Virus record (IMG/VR): IMGVR_UViG_3300043568_000912
Span: 1 to 29,975 of that record
DNA length: 29,975 nucleotides
Source of the DNA: a virus
Direction: 5' to 3' (one strand)
Shown in pieces: positions 23,643 to 29,975 of this stretch (position 1 is the first letter of the stretch; each line of letters opens with the position of its first letter). Made by a program: the position numbers and the translations under genes. The notes beneath the pieces were generated by a model. It had not been told where the DNA came from. It worked only from the letters and a program-made list of their open reading frames with translations, and made no database searches.

Positions 23643-24371
23643 TCAGGCGTCAGGCCAAAAAAAGGAGATCCCCACCGGTATAGCTACCGGAGCGTCACTG
23701 TCTTCTGGATAAAAATTTAAATCTGTGTCTGGTTGAACTTGAGAAATGTAAGTTCTTAAAGCTCTAGAGTCTCTGGCAAGTAATCTAGTGTCTACAAACT
23801 CTCTGATAGTCTTAGCTTCTTTATTTCCTTCTACCGATGTAATCATGTACTTTAAACGAGTAGAAAGCTCAGGACTTGCATCCTTACTAATCTTCTTATA
23901 CCCATCCAACTCTCTTTTGATTGCTTCTTCGTCCTTATGTGTTAAGATTTTGAAAGTTATGTTTGTTCCTGTACTCGGCAAAGTAAACTTAAACTCGTTT
24001 ACTCCTGCGGTAATTAGGCTTTCATCGAAAGGTTTATTTTCAATCTTCGATAAATCTACACTGTAGGTCTTTCCGTTGTAGGTAAAGCTGTAATCTGCTC
24101 CATAACCTAAAACTCTGGCTGCAACTAAAACTGCATTTTTGTCTCCAACAACTAAATCATCATAATTTACTTTAGAAACAATCAACGATTTTAAAAGTCT
24201 ATCTAAAACTGTTCCATTCTCAATGTAGGATTGGTTGGTTAAGATATCTTCTTCTTTTGCAGTCATATACTTCATCTCAATTTTACCTGAGGATAAAGGA
24301 TTTGATTCTGGATAGAGAAGTCCCTTAGAGGGTAATTCTACTATTTCGGTAGGCATGCTGAATTCTGACAT
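23643..24371 (-). CDS. Baseplate hub protein, T4 gp26-like
   Basis: The 242-residue protein opens with ELPSKGLLYPESNPLSSGKI and MKYMTAKEEDILTNQSY, the signature of the T4 baseplate gp26 family. A helical region (VLDRLLKSLIVSKVNYDDL) and a strand-rich centre with FKFTLPSTGTNITFKIL follow, then a helical C-terminal part ending IPVGISFFWPDA. Length is close to T4 gp26 (208). The family belongs to the hub/assembly machinery and in some phages acts like a tail-assembly chaperone. Its last codons contain a run of seven T, and the following ORF is in the +1 frame. Confidence 0.75.
   Translation of the reverse strand: MSEFSMPTEIVELPSKGLLYPESNPLSSGKIEMKYMTAKEEDILTNQSYIENGTVLDRLLKSLIVSKVNYDDLVVGDKNAVLVAARVLGYGADYSFTYNGKTYSVDLSKIENKPFDESLITAGVNEFKFTLPSTGTNITFKILTHKDEEAIKRELDGYKKISKDASPELSTRLKYMITSVEGNKEAKTIREFVDTRLLARDSRALRTYISQVQPDTDLNFYPEDSDAPVAIPVGISFFWPDA
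23657..23663 (-). other. Candidate slippery run for +1/-2 frameshifting
   Basis: The coding strand reads TCC TTT TTT TGG near the end of the gp26-like gene. Skipping one T continues through GLTPETVSQAR into the 84-residue ORF without a stop, giving about 333 residues in total. Confidence 0.35.
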
Positions 24372-24396
24372 ATACTTCTTGTTATAACTATTCTTT

Positions 24397-24404
24397 TATA
24401 AATA
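24397..24404 (-). promoter_or_regulatory. TATTTATA motif before the gp26-like gene
   Basis: TATTTATA lies 25 nt before the ATG at 24371, after the tail-tube terminator. An alternating TA run adjoins it upstream. Confidence 0.55.
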
Positions 24405-24438
24405 TATATAAATCCGGTATTTTAAAACTTTTAACAAT

Positions 24439-24473
24439 AAAAAAGCCCTCTGTAGTAAATAGAGGGCTCTTTG
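24439..24473 (-). terminator. Terminator after the tail tube gene
   Basis: AGCCCTCT pairs with AGAGGGCT across a 9-nt loop and is followed by six Ts on the coding strand. The A tract on the other side makes it potentially bidirectional. A second small hairpin (TTGCATC / GATGCAA, 24500-24523) overlaps the tail tube stop codon. Confidence 0.85.
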
Positions 24474-24504
24474 TATGTAAAGAAAGTAGAAGTTTAAAAT
24501 TGCA

Positions 24505-24993
24505 TCAAAAGTTCAAGATGCAATAATCCATTCCGATGGTCAGGTTGATGTTCTGTGCTTCTGCATCAGTATCCCAGTTAAGATCGGCAAACTTGGCAGA
24601 CTTAATGAATGCTCCTTTAACGATCCATTCTGAAACGATATCACCTACAGGACCTAAGATGTCGATAGTCAAGTCTTTCTTGTAGAAGTCACTGTAACCA
24701 TCTCTACCTGTTACTGATTCGTGGTGAAGACGTACCCACTCCATTACGGCTTGAGCACCAGAAGGAGTAATGGGATCGTACAAAGTCATTGAAATATCTG
24801 ACCATGCGTTTCTGCCCTTTACTTTTCTGTATACGTTAATGTGGTTTAACTTGATTTCCTCAGCAGTTACTTCAATTCCGGTTACACCTTTGATGAAGTA
24901 CGAAGGAATACCATCCACATACATTATAAATCTATTCGCTACTTTGGGTTCAAAGGCGGTGAAAAACACCTCGTTTGGATTTAATACTGCCAT
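24505..24993 (-). CDS. Tail tube protein, T4 gp19-like
   Basis: The 162-residue protein matches the length of T4 gp19 (163) and has its pattern. An N-terminal strand (PKVANRFIMYVDGIPSYFIK) is followed by INVYRKVKGRNAWSDISMTL, then DPITPSGAQAVMEWVRLHHE and WIVKGAFIKSAKFADLNWD with a final strand ending MDYCILNF. It polymerises into the inner tube around which the sheath contracts. It normally follows the sheath gene directly; here an HNH endonuclease gene sits between them. It has its own TATTTATA motif and is followed by a strong terminator, fitting a highly expressed unit. Confidence 0.92.
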   Translation of the reverse strand: MAVLNPNEVFFTAFEPKVANRFIMYVDGIPSYFIKGVTGIEVTAEEIKLNHINVYRKVKGRNAWSDISMTLYDPITPSGAQAVMEWVRLHHESVTGRDGYSDFYKKDLTIDILGPVGDIVSEWIVKGAFIKSAKFADLNWDTDAEAQNINLTIGMDYCILNF

Positions 24994-25016
24994 GTTGTTT
25001 TATGTTTATATTTGAT

Positions 25017-25024
25017 TATAAATA
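25017..25024 (-). promoter_or_regulatory. TATTTATA motif before the tail tube gene
   Basis: TATTTATA lies 23 nt before the ATG at 24993; the gap is A-rich (AAACATAAAACAAC) with no Shine-Dalgarno sequence. It sits just past the HNH stop codon. Confidence 0.55.
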
Positions 25025-25027
25025 GTG

Positions 25028-25711
25028 TTATTTTACAATTAATCCCCATTCCGAAAAATTAGTATTTTTACACCTGTTCCAGATAGTTGTAGCTGTACAT
25101 TTATTTGCTTTAGCTGCTTCTTCTGCTGTAGTAAAAGTTCCTGCTGGTGTTATATAGGTACCTTTTGATTTTAATTTTTTATTTGCTATAGCGATTTTAG
25201 CACCAAACCCATCTGGTTTTTTTCGTCCCTTAGACGTAGCTGATATCTGCTGTTTTTGTTCTTCTGAAATTTTTCTTCCTTTTAGGGAATCGCTTTTTTG
25301 CTTTCTCCACTCTTTAGAAGGTACCCATCCTTTTTTCTTTTCTGATATTAAAGCACGGGTTTCTTCAGAGACCTGTTTTCCTTTCATAATTTTCTGTATA
25401 TGTCTACTATGTCGTTCCCGGGCTTCTGCAACTGCTCGACTAGAAGGGGTGTACTGATGTAGTCGCTGTGCAGGTCCTAAGTTACACATCATATTAAAAG
25501 AAAAAACTCTTGCCGATGTTGGTTCTATTCGAACTAACAACCAGTGAGCTAAAAAATGCTCTCGAGCTGTTAACTTTGCTAAATTTGATATCTCGTTAGT
25601 ACCTCCTTCAGATCTTGGCTGTATATGGTGTACTTCATAGTATGTACCAACAGGAAGGGCTCTTAATTGAGCCCTTTCTATTAGTTGGTTATAGATTCTT
25701 TGGTAGTTCAA
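25028..25711 (-). CDS. HNH homing endonuclease with NUMOD3-like repeats
   Basis: The HNH core is at about residues 26-58: EVHHIQPRSEGGTNEISNLA followed by LTAREHFLAHWLL, with His28/His29, Asn43, His52 and His56. About 105-170 carries NUMOD3-type DNA-binding repeats (KGRKISEEQKQQISATSKG), and the C-terminus has a helix-turn-helix (TFTTAEEAAKANKCTATTIW). The best start is a TTG at 25711, one base after the sheath stop codon; no ATG occurs before the HNH core. It is a free-standing intruder between the sheath and tube genes, which are normally adjacent and highly conserved targets. Expression may depend on coupling to sheath translation. Confidence 0.85.
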   Translation of the reverse strand: MNYQRIYNQLIERAQLRALPVGTYYEVHHIQPRSEGGTNEISNLAKLTAREHFLAHWLLVRIEPTSARVFSFNMMCNLGPAQRLHQYTPSSRAVAEARERHSRHIQKIMKGKQVSEETRALISEKKKGWVPSKEWRKQKSDSLKGRKISEEQKQQISATSKGRKKPDGFGAKIAIANKKLKSKGTYITPAGTFTTAEEAAKANKCTATTIWNRCKNTNFSEWGLIVK

Positions 25712-25712
25712 A

Positions 25713-27443
25713 TTAACCTGGGAATGTAGCTCCTGTTGGTGTTAAATTAAAGTCAAGGTAAATGAATTCAGCAGTCTTGGTAGGCTGCAAGTAAATCTGA
25801 CCTACTAACTGGTTTCTGTCGATTACATCAGCAGTGTTGTTAGAGTCATCCATGATTACTTTGAAAGCAAAAAGACCTTGACGCTGTTGTACTGAAGTCA
25901 AATAAGGATTAACTTGAGACAAGAAGCTATTTCTGGTTGCGATGGTGTTCTGTTCGAATACCAAGTTGTCAGCAATTTGAGAAATGTAATCTTTAACTGT
26001 GATCAACAATCTTCTAACGTTTACCCGATCCAAAGCAGAAGCTTTCTTCTGTAATGTCTTCTGACCGAATACTACAACACCTTGGTTAGGGAAAGTAGCA
26101 ATTGGGTTAACATTACCTTGGTATAAAGTATCTCTGTCACCTTGAGTTAATTTTCTTTCAGCTCTTACTACTGTAGATAATCCACCTCTGTTGAATCCAG
26201 CAGGTGCAAACCAAGCCTCAGTTGAGTTATCGTTAAATGCATAAACTGCAGGAATTAAAGTAGAAGCTGGTACCCATACTGCATTACCTGTAGTAGGATC
26301 TGCTGCTTGTACCCAAGGCCAGTAAGTTGCACCGTAAGATGTATCCATTCCTAATGCTTGACCTGTTACTGTGTTCAAAGCAGTTCCGTAAGGAACCATA
26401 TCAACTACTGCGATATTGTCACCCCTGTCTTGTGCGTTAGTTACTACTGAAGAGATTTGAGTTGCAGCACTTACTCTGTTCAAACCTGGCATTGAAATTA
26501 CGTTGTAGCTGTATTCGTCAGGATTGGCAAGTAAGTTCAACATAGTAACGTAATCGCTACCTGTAACACCTTGTGAATCTGCGTTAGCAGTTAAACCAGC
26601 GTTTTCGTAGAACTTAGCCTCTCTTTGAGTGAAAGGAGTTCCTGTAGCTGCACCAAAAGTACCTGAACAAGCAGTTGGAATAGATCCGGTGTATTGAGCC
26701 TTAGCAGTTCCGTTGTTATCGAAGTAGTTTGGAGTTTGGAAGTTAACAGCCTTCACTCTTACGTAAGCAGAAGCATTAGCATAAGAACCAGAAGTTTGAA
26801 TGTAATAAGTTGAACCGTCTGTTGCAATGTTTTGAGCTTGATCTCCAATTACTCTTGAAATGTAATTAGAAGCTTTAGGATCTAATGATAAGTTAGTCCA
26901 TGTTTCTAAAACAACTTTAGAAGTACCAGTATCATCACCTTTTCTGATTAATAATCCGAAAGTTCCTGATGCTGAGTTAGAAGCAACAATTTCCCATCTG
27001 ATGTTGTCAGCAGATCCTGAAGTTAAAGTATTGTTAGTACCTTCAGTTGAAGTGCTGTTCATAATGGTTCCTTTAGATAAGGTTTCTAATACAAAAGGAG
27101 CTAATCCAGAAGAAGGTCCGCCTGACCCTGTGGTCATCATAGACGAAGTTGCTCCTGTGTAAGTACCGTTTGTAACTCTACCTACCAACAAAGAATCACC
27201 GCCGTTTTGGAAGTAGTTGTATGCCGCTATTGAGGTAAAATAGGTATAAAAATCTGAACCTGATTGAACCAGAGTTCCAAAGATGTTTTGGTATTGTGAG
27301 TAAGTAGTAACAACAGTCGGTACTGTAGGGCCTTTAACTGTAGGTCCTAAGATGGCTGCTCCGGCCTGAATAGGCTGGGCGGTCAAGAACGACTGATCGT
27401 TTTCTCTTGCTAAAACACCAGGTGATAATAAAGTTTCTGCCAT
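25713..27443 (-). CDS. Contractile tail sheath protein, T4 gp18-like
   Basis: The 576-residue protein begins LLSPGVLARENDQSF and GPTVKGPTVPTVVTTYSQY, then YFQNGGDSLLVGRV, the usual start of myovirus sheath proteins. It ends with the conserved assembly domain (WPWVQAADPTTGNAVWVPAS, YLTSVQQRQGLFAFKVIMDD, QIYLQPTKTAEFIYLDF). The middle is a variable surface region. It forms the outer tail cylinder that contracts to drive the tube through the host envelope. The gene has its own TATTTATA motif and A-rich leader, and its stop codon is followed at once by the HNH gene. Confidence 0.95.
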   Translation of the reverse strand: MAETLLSPGVLARENDQSFLTAQPIQAGAAILGPTVKGPTVPTVVTTYSQYQNIFGTLVQSGSDFYTYFTSIAAYNYFQNGGDSLLVGRVTNGTYTGATSSMMTTGSGGPSSGLAPFVLETLSKGTIMNSTSTEGTNNTLTSGSADNIRWEIVASNSASGTFGLLIRKGDDTGTSKVVLETWTNLSLDPKASNYISRVIGDQAQNIATDGSTYYIQTSGSYANASAYVRVKAVNFQTPNYFDNNGTAKAQYTGSIPTACSGTFGAATGTPFTQREAKFYENAGLTANADSQGVTGSDYVTMLNLLANPDEYSYNVISMPGLNRVSAATQISSVVTNAQDRGDNIAVVDMVPYGTALNTVTGQALGMDTSYGATYWPWVQAADPTTGNAVWVPASTLIPAVYAFNDNSTEAWFAPAGFNRGGLSTVVRAERKLTQGDRDTLYQGNVNPIATFPNQGVVVFGQKTLQKKASALDRVNVRRLLITVKDYISQIADNLVFEQNTIATRNSFLSQVNPYLTSVQQRQGLFAFKVIMDDSNNTADVIDRNQLVGQIYLQPTKTAEFIYLDFNLTPTGATFPG

Positions 27444-27471
27444 TTTATTTTAGTTTGTTAGATAGTTCTAA

Positions 27472-27479
27472 TATAAATA
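27472..27479 (-). promoter_or_regulatory. TATTTATA motif before the sheath gene
   Basis: TATTTATA lies 28 nt before the ATG at 27443. The leader ends AACTAAAATAAAATG, A-rich with no Shine-Dalgarno sequence. Confidence 0.55.
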
Positions 27480-27499
27480 GTAATTAGACCTTCAAAAAG

Positions 27500-28393
27500 T
27501 TATTGAACGTCATTGATATCACCTACCACTTCGGTAGTGAAATTCACCCTGCCTTTGGAGAAAAACTTCTTAGTTGCCACCAATTCCTTGTTAATTACAG
27601 CAGGGATTATATATCCGTACATCTTAATATTGAAAGTTGTCTTGATGAGCCTTTCTTCCCCTTGATTCACTGTTGTGTTATCAGCAAAAGAATCTATTCT
27701 TGCACGGAATTTAAATCTACTAGGATCTCCCCAGTACGAATCTGATGAGTAGTTGATTCCTTCAACGATTGAGTTCATCTGCTCTACATAGTAAGTCCAG
27801 ATAACGCATTCATAATTCAAAGTAACATAATCCGGAATAACCACTGCTTGGTAAGTAGTTACCGGTTTTCTGTTGTTTAATAAGTCAAAATTAGAGTAAG
27901 TATTGCCTTTCTGGTATGCTTTTCCTGCAATTGCGTAGTTATTTGGGTTATTTGCATCTAGTTTATTACCAACAACGTAGGATTTGTCTAACGATGTTCT
28001 CTTAAACATGATGATAGGACACATGATTTTATCATTTTTATCCCTGTAGTACCCGTCTTTCTGAACTGCTTTCCATCTTTCAGGGTTTCCGTAAACGATT
28101 GGTACCGGAATCGTAGTTCCGTTCTGGTATACCTGGGGTTTAATTACGTTATTGAAGTAATAAGCAATAGTCTCATCTATATCTCCAATACCGACGGTGT
28201 AGTCTTTACTAGTATCTCCTTTTACTGAGATCTGTTCTGCACGGTAATTCTTAGCTGTCGCTGGATCATTTTGATTAGCAAATATCGGCAACGGTACTAC
28301 CGCATTGTTTGGATTATCCAACAACGGAGTCTGTTGAGAGATAGAAATCTCCCTTTGGTTCTTTGGTACCGGTTTTCTAATCTTATCTGCCAT
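27500..28393 (-). CDS. Tail completion/sheath-stabiliser protein, probably gp15-like
   Basis: The 297-residue protein sits just before the sheath gene, where T4 places gene 15, and has a similar pattern. A short N-terminal tail leads to TIAYYFNNVIKPQVYQNG and VPIVYGNPERWKAVQKDGYY, then MCPIIMFKRTS. A beta-rich C-terminal half follows (YVTLNYECVIWTYYVEQMNS, RLIKTTFNIKMYGYIIP). gp15 forms a ring at the top of the tail and joins it to the head. Its ATG shares a base with the previous stop codon. The assignment rests on motif style and gene order. Confidence 0.65.
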   Translation of the reverse strand: MADKIRKPVPKNQREISISQQTPLLDNPNNAVVPLPIFANQNDPATAKNYRAEQISVKGDTSKDYTVGIGDIDETIAYYFNNVIKPQVYQNGTTIPVPIVYGNPERWKAVQKDGYYRDKNDKIMCPIIMFKRTSLDKSYVVGNKLDANNPNNYAIAGKAYQKGNTYSNFDLLNNRKPVTTYQAVVIPDYVTLNYECVIWTYYVEQMNSIVEGINYSSDSYWGDPSRFKFRARIDSFADNTTVNQGEERLIKTTFNIKMYGYIIPAVINKELVATKKFFSKGRVNFTTEVVGDINDVQ

Positions 28394-28887
28394 TACATTC
28401 TTTCTTTGGTTATGCCTAGTTTATCCGCAGGTTCAAGGTGAGTTGAACAAACGATACTAATTGATGAACCGAATTGATTCAACCCTTCAGAATACGAGTA
28501 TTCCGGTATTTTTCCTACGAAGTATTGGTTATCAACTACCCCATCTACTTCATAGTAGTTTTCGTACCAGAAAATAACGTCTCCAACTTCCGGAAGTATT
28601 TCAAGGTCTCTTAAATCTTCTAAAAAGAATGCAAAGGAAACTGTTCTATTTAAATCTGGTCCAAATCCATTGGTTGCTGACCAAGCTTGATCTCCTCTGG
28701 TTACTAAGCAGTTCACTAAGGCCGGTTCGCTAAAAAATTTATTAGTAGCTTCTCCGTACATATTGGTCTGTGAAGCTCCAAGACTAACTTTATAATACCC
28801 TACCTGCTGAGTTATAATGTCTGGTAATAACTCACGGTTGATACTATTGATCAGTAAAACATCTCTTTTACTTCCAAATAAAGCCAT
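28393..28887 (-). CDS. Neck protein, probably T4 gp14-like
   Basis: The 164-residue protein shows RDVLLINSINRELLPDIITQ, YYKVSLGASQTNMYGEA, TVSFAFFLEDLRDLEILPEV and GDVIFWYENYYEVDGVVDNQ. These segments recur in neck/head-completion proteins of T4-like phages, where gp14 helps close the filled head before tail joining. It is shorter than T4 gp14 (256), so the correspondence is approximate. It starts directly after the 104-residue gene and overlaps the gp15-like gene by one base, keeping the 13-14-15-18-19 order. Confidence 0.6.
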   Translation of the reverse strand: MALFGSKRDVLLINSINRELLPDIITQQVGYYKVSLGASQTNMYGEATNKFFSEPALVNCLVTRGDQAWSATNGFGPDLNRTVSFAFFLEDLRDLEILPEVGDVIFWYENYYEVDGVVDNQYFVGKIPEYSYSEGLNQFGSSISIVCSTHLEPADKLGITKERM

Positions 28888-29202
28888 TTAGATCTCCTCA
28901 ATTTTTTGTAATTGTTTGGTACTGTATTTAAATTTCTTTAGAGTAGGTATAGTTGCTAATGCTTCTTTTTTAATTAACTCAAACGTTTCTGCCCCTGGTT
29001 TTAAAGTAATTACTTTTAGTTGAAGCAATCCTCTAGGATTAAGATCTTCTTTATCTGTTTTGTTGTTTACAACTGTAACGTATCTCAAACCTCTGATTAA
29101 CTGAGCGATATCAGTAATGTTTGTTTCGTCTGAGAATTCAACGTATACCAGGGACTGGTACATTGAATAGGTTACTTCGTTTAGTAGGTCTTTTAATTTC
29201 AT
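28888..29202 (-). CDS. Conserved small protein in the neck cluster
   Basis: The 104-residue protein has alternating strands and helices suggesting a ferredoxin-like fold: SLVYVEFSDETNITDIAQLI, then LRYVTVVNN and LLQLKVITLKPGAETFELIK, ending YSTKQLQKIEEI. I have no function for it. Its ATG shares a base with the stop of the upstream structural gene (TAATG), and the neck gene follows without a gap. It may be an assembly factor or a minor virion protein. Confidence 0.65.
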   Translation of the reverse strand: MKLKDLLNEVTYSMYQSLVYVEFSDETNITDIAQLIRGLRYVTVVNNKTDKEDLNPRGLLQLKVITLKPGAETFELIKKEALATIPTLKKFKYSTKQLQKIEEI

Positions 29203-29975
29203 TATCCTATAAATATTGGTTGGGGAACCAGGTTTAATTCTTTTTGTTTGTAATCAGCTTCTAAGGATCTTCTCTCAAGTAGTTTCTCTCTTGAAGTTTC
29301 TTCTAAGTAAGACCTTAATCTGTCTAAAAGCAAGTTCTTTTCAGCAGTTGCTGCAGTAATTAGGTCTGCTGAGTTTAAGGTAACTTCGGCTCCTGGGATT
29401 GGCAAAGTGCCGTACTTTCCTCTAACGTATCCAAGCATCTCTTTTGCTAACGCTAAAGTATATTCAAAAATCCACTGTCTTCCAATAGAGTTAATTTGAA
29501 TGTACTTTGGATTTGCATAAGGAACATTAGACACGTTTGAAACTAATCCTGCTGAATTTGCCATTATAGGATTGTTTCTCTCTGAGTTTTTAATATACTC
29601 AAAGTACATTTTTCCTCCGTTTACGGTTGGAATTGGGAAAAGCCTTAATCTGTTATTTACTAATTCAAACGAGTATTGAGACTTTCTGATTTGGTCGTTA
29701 AACTCAATAGCCTGTATCTTCTGAAGATCATAGTTGATTGGCATCAGAAGGAAGTTAATGGCCGGTGAGTAGTTACCCCATCCGAATGTATCTAGGAGGT
29801 TCATCATACCCGTTCCTGTTCCTGCATAAGGATCAAAGTAACGAACGATGGCCGGGGGTGATTCGTAGAATACCCTCTTAATCTCAATTGTATCTCCGGC
29901 CGATAATGATGCAGAAGCATTTGCCCATGCTGTCATATCGTAATCCTGTTGACCGGCTTTGGTGTGAAAAGAACC
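29202..29975 (-). CDS. Virion structural protein, putative neck protein, 5' end off window
   Basis: An ATG occurs at 29936, but the frame stays open to the window edge and the extra residues (SFHTKAGQQDYDM) read as genuine protein, so the true start lies outside. Segments include GDTIEIKRVFYESPPAIVRY, FDPYAGTGTGMMNLLDTFG, FINFLLMP-like hydrophobic stretches after NYSPA, and a coiled-coil-like C-terminal part (KNLLLDRLRSYLEETSREKL). I associate the RVFYE.PPAIVR.FDPYAGTG pattern with neck-region virion proteins of T4-like marine phages. It is the first gene of the 13-14-15-18-19-like cluster. Whether it is a true gp13 counterpart is uncertain. Confidence 0.65.
   Translation of the reverse strand, partial: GSFHTKAGQQDYDMTAWANASASLSAGDTIEIKRVFYESPPAIVRYFDPYAGTGTGMMNLLDTFGWGNYSPAINFLLMPINYDLQKIQAIEFNDQIRKSQYSFELVNNRLRLFPIPTVNGGKMYFEYIKNSERNNPIMANSAGLVSNVSNVPYANPKYIQINSIGRQWIFEYTLALAKEMLGYVRGKYGTLPIPGAEVTLNSADLITAATAEKNLLLDRLRSYLEETSREKLLERRSLEADYKQKELNLVPQPIFIG
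29208..29215 (-). promoter_or_regulatory. TATTTATA motif before the 104-aa gene
   Basis: TATTTATA lies 5 nt before the ATG at 29202. It falls within the last codons of the upstream gene (PIFIG), so it may be partly coding coincidence. Confidence 0.35.

Noticed and set aside
25028-25711. Intein or intron within the sheath gene
   Set aside because: The sheath protein is complete with its usual C-terminus, so the HNH gene is free-standing.

Overview
The window is an AT-rich stretch of a tailed myovirus genome. Every credible gene lies on the minus strand, so transcription runs from high to low coordinates. The neck, sheath, tube and baseplate order, gp32-, UvsX- and gp41-like replication proteins, and free-standing homing endonucleases make it a distant T4-like phage. 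The host is probably a member of the Bacteroidetes: one phage protein ends in a type IX secretion (T9SS) sorting domain, several signal peptides end in AQ or GQ, and start codons follow A-rich tracts rather than Shine-Dalgarno sequences. No tRNA or CRISPR array was seen. Both edges cut through genes, and no gap between genes reaches 300 bases.

Layout in transcription order. (1) 29975-14376, virion morphogenesis: truncated structural/neck protein, small conserved protein, gp14-like neck protein, gp15-like completion protein, sheath, HNH endonuclease, tail tube, gp26-like baseplate protein, a small ORF that may be joined to it by frameshifting, tape measure, a small repeat protein, and four baseplate-type proteins. 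One of these has a LysM/gp53-like fold and one a DUF5675-like domain. (2) 14337-5136, replication and nucleotide metabolism: compact family A-like DNA polymerase, unknown protein, gp32-like SSB, UvsX/RecA, a leader-tagged protein, 5'-3' exonuclease, a second leader-tagged protein, DnaB/gp41 helicase, and class II ribonucleotide reductase. A GIY-YIG endonuclease follows. (3) 4226-1, an envelope/secretion module: secreted HExxH protein, T9SS cargo with cohesin- and dockerin-like parts, holin-like protein, single-TM protein, CsgG-like lipoprotein, and a truncated secreted Ser/Thr/Asn-rich protein.

Regulation can be read from the sequence. The octamer TATTTATA (coding strand) lies 4-28 nt before the start codon of structural genes, both leader-tagged genes, the GIY-YIG gene and the first gene of the secretion module. 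It is absent before the polymerase, gp32, UvsX, exonuclease, helicase and RNR genes. It is therefore a candidate late promoter. Rho-independent terminators, three of them near copies, separate the tagged genes from their neighbours.

Most worth a second look: the phage-borne T9SS/CsgG-like secretion module; the duplicated promoter-plus-leader cassette on two proteins, which could be a capsid-targeting signal; the hairpin enclosing the endonuclease start codon together with a late promoter motif; and the possible frameshift upstream of the tape measure gene.
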